The notes beneath the pieces are model-generated. The model made no database searches, was not told where the DNA came from, and was given only the letters and a program-made list of their open reading frames with translations. The position numbers and the translations under genes are program-made. Below are positions 16,604 to 23,609 of a stretch of DNA of 64,000 bases, one piece after another (the stretch's first letter is position 1; the number at the start of each line of letters is the position of its first letter). Origin of the DNA: Kutzneria sp. CA-103260 (GTDB lineage: Bacteria; Actinomycetota; Actinomycetes; Mycobacteriales; Pseudonocardiaceae). The stretch spans positions 2,542,001-2,606,000 of the forward strand of contig NZ_CP073318.1 in the NCBI RefSeq assembly GCF_018263855.1, in the 5' to 3' direction.

Positions 16604-17266
16604 GTGACCGGCATCGTCGCCCGGGGCGTGTTGTTCGACATGGACGGTGTGTTGATCAGCACCGATGGCGCGATCCGGGCGCTGTGGACCGAAATCGGCC
16701 GGCCGCTGGGGATCCGCATCTCGGATCGGGACTTCTATCAGCACATTCTCGGCTGCGCCCCGGAGCGCACCGTGTCGACGCTGTTCGGCGAGCTGTCGGA
16801 GTCCGTGCGGGCCGACGTGATGGCGACCGTGCGCACGCGGGAACCGCAGCTGGGCTACGAGCAGATCCCTGGCGCGGTCGAGCTCGTCATGGCGCTGTCG
16901 GCCGCTGGTGCGGCAATCGCCCTGGTGACTGGCGCTTCCGCAGTCCGTGCCGGTGCGGTGCTCGATGCCATGGGCATCCGCGACGCCTTCGACGCGCTGG
17001 TCACCTGGGGAGATGTCAGGGTCGGAAAGCCCGCGCCCGACTGCTATCTGCTCGCTGCGCGGCGCCTCGGGCTCGCGCCGGAGCGCTGTGTGGCGGTCGA
17101 GGACGCCACGATCGGTGTCCGGTCCGCCGTGAATGCCGGCATGCCGTGCATCGGCGTCGGTGCCGACAAGGGACTTTTCGACGCCGGCGCGGAGTTCGTC
17201 GTCGACACTCTGTCCGCCGTGCGGTGCCAGCGGCGTCCGTCGGGAGTGGAACTGGTCGCACGGTGA
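16604..17266 (+). CDS. HAD-superfamily phosphatase (beta-phosphoglucomutase/sugar-phosphatase type)
   Basis: About 220 residues from the GTG at 16604. All four HAD motifs are present: FDMDGVL (nucleophile and acid Asp), VTGAS, Lys in VGKPAPDCY, and VEDATIGVRSA. A four-helix cap follows motif I (DRDFYQHILGC...), as in sugar phosphatases and beta-phosphoglucomutases. It should hydrolyse or isomerise a small phosphorylated sugar in the cytosol. The frame is open upstream to 16418 without a good RBS, so the start is chosen by motif position. The stop overlaps the transporter start by GTGA, showing translational coupling. Confidence 0.8.
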   Translation: MTGIVARGVLFDMDGVLISTDGAIRALWTEIGRPLGIRISDRDFYQHILGCAPERTVSTLFGELSESVRADVMATVRTREPQLGYEQIPGAVELVMALSAAGAAIALVTGASAVRAGAVLDAMGIRDAFDALVTWGDVRVGKPAPDCYLLAARRLGLAPERCVAVEDATIGVRSAVNAGMPCIGVGADKGLFDAGAEFVVDTLSAVRCQRRPSGVELVAR

Positions 17267-18588
17267 GCAGGGCCGCCACGCTCGTCGCGGTCGCCGGCGG
17301 AGCCATCGGCGTCATCTTCGGTTACGACATCGGCAGTGTGTCCGGCGTCATTCCCGGTATCCAGCACGACTTCCGAGCCGACGACCTGTTGGCCTCAACG
17401 GTGAACACAGTGGTGGTGCTGGGACAGGTCGTCGGCGCGGTGCTCGCCGGCAAGCTGAGCGACGCGCTGGGCCGACGGCGCACGGTGACCGCGGTCTCGG
17501 TGGGCTACACGCTGCTCGCCGTCGCGCAGGCGGTGGCGCCGACGATAGTGGCGTTGGACGTGGTCCGCGCGCTGCTAGGGGTCACGGTCGGCGTCTCGAT
17601 GGTGGCCGCGCCGCTGTTCGTGGCCGAGACCGCCCAGGCCCGGCAACGGGGCCGTCTGGTCGCGCTGTACCAGGTAGCGGTCGTCGGGGGCCTGTTTCTG
17701 GCCTATCTGACGGACTACTTCCTCGCCGTCGGCGACAACTGGCGGCTGATGCTCGGACTGCCCGCGGTGCCGGCGTTCGCCGTGCTGTGCGTTGTGCTGG
17801 CACTGCCGGAAAGTCCGCGCTGGCTGGTGCTCATGGGGCGAACCGATGAGGCCCGACAGGTGCTCGCAGACATCGAGCCAGGCGTCGACGCGGCCTCGAC
17901 AATCACGGCCATCACCGCCGACGCCGCGCGTGAGCGAGGTGGACGCCTGCGTCACCTGTTCCTGCCGTCCCAGCGGCGAGCGACGGTCTTCATCGTCTGC
18001 CTCGGCGTCTTCGCGCAGATCACCGGCATCAACGCGATCACGTACTACAGTCCGGCGATCTTCACGCACCTCGGCTTCAGCTCGGCGGATGCGTCGTTCG
18101 GATTGGCCACAGCGAACCAGTTCTGCGCGGTGCTCGCGACCGTCGCCGGCCTGGCGGTCATCGACCGACTGGGCCGCCGCGTCACCTTGCTCACCGGCCT
18201 GGCACTGATGGCCGTGGCGGCGACAGGTCTGGCCGTGGCAACCGGTGTCGCCTCGTCGTCGGCATGGTTCGGATTCGCGATGGTCGTCTTGTTCACTGGC
18301 GCGTTCAACGGCGGATTCGGCTCCGTCATCTGGGTGTATCCGTCAGAGGTGTTCTCGGTCCGACTGCGTGCGCTGGGCGCGTCGGTGATGCTGGCGAGCG
18401 CGCTGATCGCGAACTCCGTGGTGGCGGAACTCTTTCTGTGGGCCGTTTCCCGACTCGGCGGGAGCTTCGTGTTCGGCTTCTTCGCCGCCACCACCGTGCT
18501 CGCGATCATCTTTATCGTGTGGCTGGCGCCGGAGACGAGTGGACGGGCGCTGGAAGAGGCCGGCCTTGCCGAGCAACCCAAGTGCTGA
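17263..18588 (+). CDS. MFS sugar-porter family transporter
   Basis: 441 residues, twelve hydrophobic segments. Sugar-porter signatures are complete: GYDIGSVSGVIPGI in TM1, LSDALGRRR between TM2 and TM3, PESPRWLV at the end of the N-half, QITGINAITYYSPAIF in TM7, and APETSGRALEE at the C-terminus. These transporters move hexoses or cyclitols with protons across the cytoplasmic membrane. It starts with GTG at 17263 inside the stop of the HAD gene. The coupling suggests uptake of the sugar, or export of the product, of the ThiG-like/HAD pathway. Confidence 0.88.
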   Translation: MSRAATLVAVAGGAIGVIFGYDIGSVSGVIPGIQHDFRADDLLASTVNTVVVLGQVVGAVLAGKLSDALGRRRTVTAVSVGYTLLAVAQAVAPTIVALDVVRALLGVTVGVSMVAAPLFVAETAQARQRGRLVALYQVAVVGGLFLAYLTDYFLAVGDNWRLMLGLPAVPAFAVLCVVLALPESPRWLVLMGRTDEARQVLADIEPGVDAASTITAITADAARERGGRLRHLFLPSQRRATVFIVCLGVFAQITGINAITYYSPAIFTHLGFSSADASFGLATANQFCAVLATVAGLAVIDRLGRRVTLLTGLALMAVAATGLAVATGVASSSAWFGFAMVVLFTGAFNGGFGSVIWVYPSEVFSVRLRALGASVMLASALIANSVVAELFLWAVSRLGGSFVFGFFAATTVLAIIFIVWLAPETSGRALEEAGLAEQPKC

Positions 18589-18611
18589 ATCGCCCTTGCT
18601 CCATGTCTGGG

Positions 18612-18658
18612 GTATCAAAGTTCTCGGACAGCGACTCCTGATCCGAGAACTTTGATAC
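18612..18658 (+). terminator. 17-bp perfect hairpin after the sugar porter
   Basis: GTATCAAAGTTCTCGGA, 13-nt loop, TCCGAGAACTTTGATAC, 24 bp past the transporter stop. It is AT-richer than its surroundings, so an origin as two opposed ends of an excised small element is an alternative to a simple terminator. Confidence 0.6.
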
Positions 18659-18737
18659 ACCCGAGGGCGTTCTATATCCTCTTCGTCGTGCTCGCTCGGC
18701 AATGGCGGGGTGGCGGCCTTACGGGTAGCCAGGTCCG

Positions 18738-19080
18738 CTATGCGGGCGTGGTCATCGGGTCGCCGATGGGCACGATTGCATTGGCGGGTAGTCCCTCACG
18801 GAGGATGCGATGCCCGTCGAGGTGGGCGTCGTGTGGCTGGCAAGCGTCGCTGAACGTCTCGTCGAATGCTCGGACATAGCTGGTGGAGAAGGGAATCCCC
18901 AAGTAGGCCGTTCCGCGACCGTTGGGCCGGGTGGGGTCGTGGACATGGCCGTGGTCATCGACGCACCACGTGTGCGCGCAAGCGAAGCCGAAGTTCGTCA
19001 GTGCATAGCCTTAGACGTAGGTCAGCTTGTGGGTTTGAGCGTAGCTGGAGGCGTTGGCGTAGCACCTCCGTTCCGGGCCG
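18738..19080 (-). pseudogene. Hypothetical protein remnant with in-frame stop
   Basis: The minus strand reads YANASSYAQTHKLTYV-stop-GYALTNFGFACAHTWCVDDHGHVHDPT and continues to AIVPIGDPMTTPA. The TAA at 19011-19013 interrupts an otherwise coherent frame, and the upstream part runs into the unrelated fragment at 19120. I do not recognise the family. The intact downstream frame suggests recent inactivation. Confidence 0.4.
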
Positions 19081-19119
19081 CGGGCTCGGCTGGCTGGCAG
19101 AGGCGTCGGGAGCAACCCG

Positions 19120-19532
19120 ACTTCCGCGGCTGGCTGTGGCTCCATTTCGTGTCGAACGCCGGCCTGCACTCGCAGGGCCTGAGGCTGGGTTCCCTGTCCA
19201 AGCTGGCCGGGTCGACGGGCGACTTGCGCGAGGCGCTGCTGGCGAGCCGCGAGCTTCTGCCGCTCCTCGAGGCGCGCGGCCTTGACCTGCGACGTCACCG
19301 GGGCGGTGTGCTGCCGTTCCGTGCGCCCACCTGGCTGACGGCCCCCGCGCTCGCCTGGCTGATCGCTCATGTCGCGCCGGCGCGCGTGAATTTTGCGGCG
19401 CACTCCGACCCCGAGGCCCAGGAGCCGCGTGAGGTCTGCCGGGACACCCTGGCGGAAGCACGACGGTTGGGCGTCGCGGTGCCGCGGTTGGAAGCGGCGG
19501 AACCGATCTTCGCCCGCGAGGGGAAGGGCTGA
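19120..19532 (+). pseudogene. Ketopantoate-reductase-like (ApbA/PanE) C-terminal fragment
   Basis: GWLWLHFVSNAGLHSQGLRLGSL, DLREALLASRELLPLLEARGLDL, and EPREVCRDTLAEARRLGVAVPRLEA match the C-terminal substrate domain of actinobacterial ApbA/PanE-type reductases. The N-terminal NADP-binding half (GxGxxG) is missing; the sequence before about 19115 belongs to the opposite-strand remnant. Not functional as it stands. Confidence 0.5.
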
Positions 19533-19881
19533 GCGAGCGGCTACGAGACTTCCCCGCGGTTCCGCTGTGATCATCCCTCAGCGACGAGGGGTAAGAACAC
19601 CAGCCGGCAAACTGTAGTGGCACAGAGCCCACGTCGAGGAAGATCCACTGGCGAAAAAGGAACATCGACTGTCACCGGACACGATGAGAATTGTCCAAGA
19701 TCAACGAGACCCTACAGGCGTGCAGGGTCTCACCGCGCGTGACATGTCGATCTTGTGCTACCTGGGATTTCTCGGTTGTCTCACCGTGACGTCATCAAGA
19801 TCGGTCTCAACTCCGTGACAACTTCTCAGCGGTTGGTCTCGGGGCACGGCCAGGGTGTGCGCCTCAGCGGCGTCGGGTGAT
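19533..19881. other. Intergenic, no gene; one short inverted repeat
   Basis: About 350 bp with no supported coding sequence. A perfect 8-bp inverted repeat GAGACCCT/AGGGTCTC with a 10-nt loop lies at 19706-19731. The region lies downstream of both the ApbA fragment and the leftward sigma-factor gene, so it probably contains their 3' ends and termination signals. Confidence 0.4.
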
Positions 19882-20886
19882 CTATCGGCTCGGGAGTGAG
19901 CGTGGCAGCCCGAACCAGGGCAGCACGGCGTTGTCGAATCGGGTCATGGCGCTGATGCGGTCGCCGGCGAGGGCGAGGACGTAGAGGCCGGTGCCGTGGC
20001 TGATGCCGTTGGTGCCACGCAGATACGCTCCGAACGCCGGCTGGCCGTTGGCTCGGGTCGGCACGAGGTCGAACCTGCGACCGGCGCCGAAGATGCCGGC
20101 GCAGAAGCGGGCGGCGAGGTCTCGGCCCTCGTACTCGAAGGGCACTGGCGGCATCGAGATGAAGACGTCGTCAGTCAGCAGGGCCACCAGCGTGTCGAGG
20201 TCGGCGGACTCCCACGCGCGGACGAACTTTGCCGTGATCGCGCCCTCGGCGGCCGAGCCGGGGGCCGGCGCTGGGTCCGCGGCTGTCGGCTGGCGGCGTT
20301 GCAGGGCGGCGCGGGCTCGTTTGAGGGCGCTGGTGACGGAGTCGACGGTCGAGTCCAGCATGTCGGCGACCTCGGCCGCGTGGAATCCGAGGACGTCACG
20401 CAGGACGAGGACGGCGAGCTGGCGCGGCGGCAGCACCTGCAACGCGGTGATGAACGCCAGGGAGACGGATTCAGTTTGCTCGTAACGGGCTTCCGGGCCG
20501 AGCGGCACGTGGATCGCCTGTTCGAGCAGTGCGTCGGGATAAGGCTCAAGCCAGACGACCTCGCCGAGCCGGGTCGGCTCGGGCGGTTGCACATGCGGCA
20601 CATCCCACTCCTTGGCCCGGCGCCGGTTTGCCGCGCGGCGCGCGTTGAGGCACTGGTTGGTGGCGATCCGGTACAGCCAGGTGCGTAGCGAGGCGCGCTG
20701 CTCGAACCCGGTCAGGCCCTGCCAGGCGGCCAGCAGTGTGTCCTGGAGCGCGTCCTCCGCGTCCTGCAATGATCCGAGCACCCGATAGCAGTGCACCTGC
20801 AATTCCGCACGGTAGGGCTGGATCAGCGCGTGAAACGCGTCGCCGTTGCCCGCCCGCGCCTTCGACATCAGGTCGCCGGTCACCAT
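19882..20886 (-). CDS. ECF RNA polymerase sigma factor with C-terminal SnoaL-like domain
   Basis: 334 residues. Sigma-2 (about 10-80: DAEDALQDTLLAAWQGL, RTWLYRIATNQCLNARR), a linker with WLEPYPDALLEQ, sigma-4 (about 140-195: LPPRQLAVLVLRDVLGF, DSTVDSVTSALKRARAAL), then an NTF2/SnoaL-like tail (FVRAWESADLDTLVALLTDDVFISMPP). This layout is known for ECF sigma factors that need no classical anti-sigma factor, where the tail modulates activity. The ATG at 20886 follows GAAGGAGA by six bases. It is divergent from a RibD-type reductase gene, a common partner and likely target. Confidence 0.88.
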   Translation of the reverse strand: MVTGDLMSKARAGNGDAFHALIQPYRAELQVHCYRVLGSLQDAEDALQDTLLAAWQGLTGFEQRASLRTWLYRIATNQCLNARRAANRRRAKEWDVPHVQPPEPTRLGEVVWLEPYPDALLEQAIHVPLGPEARYEQTESVSLAFITALQVLPPRQLAVLVLRDVLGFHAAEVADMLDSTVDSVTSALKRARAALQRRQPTAADPAPAPGSAAEGAITAKFVRAWESADLDTLVALLTDDVFISMPPVPFEYEGRDLAARFCAGIFGAGRRFDLVPTRANGQPAFGAYLRGTNGISHGTGLYVLALAGDRISAMTRFDNAVLPWFGLPRSLPSR

Positions 20887-21041
20887 CCCTGTCTCCTTCT
20901 CGCGCGCCGCGTGGCATCTCCCTCGACGTATGGACACCGGCCGACCGGCGAACTGGGCGGCCGGCGCGCGCCAAGTTTCGCCGATGTCTCGGTGTCTACC
21001 TCAGTGGCAGTCCGACCACACGAACCTCAGGAGCACCGAAC

Positions 21042-21641
21042 ATGGGAACGATCGTCGTCTTCGAGAACGTCTCGCTCGACGGAGTCACTCAGGACCCGAC
21101 CGGCGACGAGGGCTTCAGCCGCAGCGGCGACTGGCGCACCGCGCTCGCCCCAACCGACCGCCAGGAATGGGACAAGCTCATCCTCGATGACGCGCTGGGC
21201 GCGCAGGCCCTGCTGCTGGGGCGACGCAGCTACGAGTTCTTCGCCCGACGGTACCCGTCCCGCACCGGCGAGTTGGCGGACAAGATGAACAGCCTGCCCA
21301 AATACGTCGTCTCCGCCACCCTGGACCACGCCGACGCCTGGAACAACTCGACGGTCCTGAACGGCGACGTGGTGAGCGAGGCGTCGGCGCTGAAGCAGAA
21401 GGTCAACGGCGAGATCCGCGTCTACGCCAGCTCCCAGCTCGTGCACACGCTGATCGAGCACGACCTCGTCGACGAGCTGCGGCTGACGATCTTCCCGCTC
21501 GTGATCGGCGCGGGCGACCGTCTCTTCGATCAGACCAGCAACCCGAAGCCTCTGCGCCTCGTCCACCATCGGACTGTCGGCGACAACCTCACCTACCTGA
21601 CCTACCAACACAGCCCCGACACCAAGCACTCGACCGAATGA
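21042..21641 (+). CDS. Dihydrofolate-reductase-family protein (RibD C-terminal domain)
   Basis: 199 residues, single RibD_C/DHFR-like fold: start MGTIVVFENVSLDGVTQDP, LLLGRRSYEFFA, LPKYVVSATL, VYASSQLVHTLIEHDLVDELRLTIFPLVIGAGDRLF. Such stand-alone proteins bind NADPH and reduce unidentified small substrates; they are not housekeeping folate reductases. CAGGAG lies about eight bases upstream of the ATG. Divergent from the ECF sigma gene with a 155-bp shared promoter region, which suggests co-regulation. Confidence 0.85.
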   Translation: MGTIVVFENVSLDGVTQDPTGDEGFSRSGDWRTALAPTDRQEWDKLILDDALGAQALLLGRRSYEFFARRYPSRTGELADKMNSLPKYVVSATLDHADAWNNSTVLNGDVVSEASALKQKVNGEIRVYASSQLVHTLIEHDLVDELRLTIFPLVIGAGDRLFDQTSNPKPLRLVHHRTVGDNLTYLTYQHSPDTKHSTE

Positions 21642-21661
21642 ACCGCGAACCGGTGGGGGAT

Positions 21662-21853
21662 CGCGGCAGCCTCGCGTCGTTGAAGAACGAGATGTACCAC
21701 CGGGAGCGGTTCAGCACTCGCGCTGCGGCTCGGCACGCGGTGGCGGAGTACGTCGAGGTGTTCTACAACCGTAAGCGGTTGCACAGCAGCCTGGGTTACC
21801 GAGCTCCCGCAGCGGCGCTGCGTCGCTATGGATCAGCGGCGCTGGCCGCGTGA
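21662..21853 (+). pseudogene. IS3-type OrfB transposase, C-terminal fragment
   Basis: SLKNEMYHRERFSTRAAARHAVAEYVEVFYNRKRLHSSLGYRAP is the distinctive C-terminus of IS3-family OrfB proteins, after the catalytic Glu. Nothing of the catalytic core remains. It directly follows the DHFR-family gene. Confidence 0.75.
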
Positions 21854-21892
21854 TCAACCCCGTAGGAACTGTCCACAATTCTTGACACACCC

Positions 21893-22040
21893 CAACCAAC
21901 TTCTTGGGTGCCTTGGGGAGCTTGACCCGTTCCATGGGGTGGCGGTCGATGTCGCCCTCGTCGTCTCGCAGCCAGTTGAAGAACTGCTTGAGCACCTTGT
22001 GCTTGTTGACGGCGGTGGCGGCGGAGCGGGTCTCGACCAT
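21893..22040 (-). pseudogene. Tyrosine recombinase N-terminal fragment
   Basis: TRSAATAVNKHKVLKQFFNWL, then DDEGDIDRHPMERVKLPKAPKKL, is the SAM-like core-binding domain of phage-type tyrosine integrases. The catalytic R-H-R-Y domain is absent and the frame runs into unrelated sequence after KKLV. Confidence 0.6.
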
Positions 22041-22123
22041 CCACCCCGCCGGACCGAATCAAGCGCACACGACGCCATGCGGGACTGCTCAACGACTATC
22101 AACCAGCCGTCTAAAGCCCCAGT

Positions 22124-22158
22124 TCACAGCCGGTGTCAGCATTTTCGACCAGGACAGG
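22124..22158. repeat. 35-bp dispersed repeat, copy 2
   Basis: Matches 1230-1264 at 32 of 35 positions (differences at positions 13, 17, 18). As in copy 1, it borders recombinase debris. Confidence 0.7.
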
Positions 22159-22159
22159 C

Positions 22160-22370
22160 TTCTGCCCCCGTCGACCCCATCTCGATCCCGGACGATTTCA
22201 CTGCGGCGGACCAGACCGAATGGGACGCCGCCGCGGCGGCTGATCCCCGGCTGGCCCGGGCGGCCACCGAGGCCGGCACGCAGATCCCCCAGTTCTTGGC
22301 TGGTGTGCCCGCTCTGGTGGGCGTGTACCGGCACGGCCAGACCGTGACCCGGGCGCTGATCACCGCCGGG
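22160..22370 (+). pseudogene. Unidentified coding remnant
   Basis: The frame DPISIPDDFTAADQTEWDAAAAADPRLARAATEAG...PQFLAGVPALVGVYRHGQTVTRALITA has protein-like composition and ends abruptly near 22370, where it becomes low-complexity. I do not recognise the family; the location suggests cargo of the element marked by the 35-bp repeat. Confidence 0.3.
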
Positions 22371-22747
22371 TCCGGCAGTACCCGAACGAGGCGTGGTCAG
22401 CCGACGATGCGGGCCCGAGCCCGTGCGACACCCGATGAGCTCGCTGCAGTCGGCCGAACTCGTCGAGGGATCCCGCGAGCTCCGGTCCCACCACGGCCGA
22501 TATCAGGTCGGGCGGCCCATGTCGGCGAGGCAGGAGGTCGATGGTCGAAGGTAAGGACCAAGGTGAGGGACCTCTCGATGGGCGGCCAAGACGCGGCAGC
22601 ATCAGCTGAGTAGCACTCGCCGCACCGGGTGTCGCGCCCGTGCGGCCAGAAGGCCGTGTGAGAAACCGACTCCTCTGAACCCGGACTCGCGGCAGGCGCA
22701 CGTTCGTTCCGACGGTCGATGAGGAACCAGGAACCTTCCCCTCTATT

Positions 22748-22773
22748 GCCTATGAGGTCTGGAGGGCATAGGC
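22748..22773. promoter_or_regulatory. Inverted repeat GCCTATG-N12-CATAGGC over the gntR ribosome-binding site
   Basis: Perfect 7-bp arms at 22748-22754 and 22767-22773, enclosing GGAGGG. If the small GntR protein is an autorepressor this is the obvious operator; it would also occlude ribosome access. Confidence 0.45.
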
Positions 22774-22775
22774 TT

Positions 22776-23111
22776 GTGTTCATGTCAGCAACTCCGCGCT
22801 ATCAGGAGATCGCCAACGATCTCCGTAGACGGCTGGCCGACGGCGAGTTCCCCGTCGGTTCCGCGCTGCCGGGCATCTCCGCGCTCCAGGAGGAGTACGA
22901 CGTGCCGGGGCTGAACACGATCCGCCAAGCTGAGGCGATCTTGCAGGACGAAGGACTCATTGCGCCGGAACAGGGGCGCGGCACGTTTGTGACCGGGTTG
23001 CCTCAGCCGGTCGGCAACGAGCATGCCCTGCGAAAGGAGTTAGAGGAGATCAAGGTGGCGCTCACGGCTGCGCAGTCGGCGCTGGCACGAGCCCTACGCC
23101 ACCTTAAGTAG
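22776..23111 (+). CDS. Small GntR-family transcriptional regulator
   Basis: 111 residues from the GTG at 22776 (ATG at 22782 also in frame). A GntR winged helix fills residues 5-75: YQEIANDLRRRLADGEFPVGSALPGISALQEEYDV, then LNTIRQAEAILQDEGLIAPEQGRGTFV. A short C-terminal helix (LRKELEEIKVALTAAQSALARAL) may dimerise, and there is no effector domain. This is the YtrA-like or plasmid/ICE-type short GntR class, common on actinobacterial integrative elements. GGAGGG precedes the GTG by nine bases. A strong terminator follows 46 bp after the stop. Confidence 0.78.
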   Translation: MFMSATPRYQEIANDLRRRLADGEFPVGSALPGISALQEEYDVPGLNTIRQAEAILQDEGLIAPEQGRGTFVTGLPQPVGNEHALRKELEEIKVALTAAQSALARALRHLK

Positions 23112-23157
23112 GTCAGCCCAGCCCTGAAAAACAGCTCGCGCTGTGTCGACTCCACTA

Positions 23158-23199
23158 GCACCGCCTCTGGTCCCGCCCACGCGGGACCAGAGGCGGTGC
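23158..23199 (+). terminator. 19-bp perfect hairpin after gntR
   Basis: Arms 23158-23176 and 23181-23199 pair without mismatch (GCACCGCCTC.. / ..GAGGCGGTGC) around the loop ccac. Very stable; the expected terminator of the gntR transcript. Confidence 0.8.
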
Positions 23200-23609
23200 G
23201 GTCACCGTTCGTTTCCCATGCGATCACCTATGCAATTGTGGACCCCGGTCGCACGCACCGGCCACCAGTGCGCGTCGCCGGCCGTTGGTCGTCGAGGACC
23301 CGCAGCGACCGGTGGTGGTGCAAGCGCCAACCGGGGGGTGCGCCGGATCAAGGTCGCCTAGCTCGACATCGGCGAACGGCGGCGGTTGCTGATCGGTGGT
23401 CGGGACGGGCTGGTGCCGGCCGTGTTCTGGCTGGCTGAGTACGGCCTGCCGTTCGCGATCTCGACCTCGAAGAACGTGTTCAGCGATGCCTCACGCATGG
23501 CGTGATGCTCGCGGCGCACGCCCACCTTCTCCAGCGCTCCTACGCGGTGATCACCGTGGAACAGCTCCAACGCGGGCACATCACAGCGCTGGCCGAACTG
23601 GACCCGCAA
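23200..23609. other. Degenerate tract between gntR and the WD40 gene
   Basis: No intact gene. A plus-strand frame from 23362 reads LDIGERRRLLIGGRDGLVPAVFWLAEYGLPFAISTSKNVF before a TGA at about 23502, then another frame reads HAHLLQRSYAVITVEQLQRGHITALAELDPQLAARF. These look like two pieces of former protein genes, families unknown. The leftward WD40 gene ends at 23610 without a clear hairpin. Confidence 0.35.

Noticed and set aside
16684..17262. MFS gene starting at 16684 (634 codons)
   Set aside because: The first 190 residues are an Arg/Ala/Gly-rich shadow of the HAD gene; the sugar porter starts at GTG 17263.
18612..18658. Terminal inverted repeats of an insertion sequence
   Set aside because: The arms are only 13 bases apart with nothing between them, and the position after a stop codon fits a terminator; kept only as an alternative.
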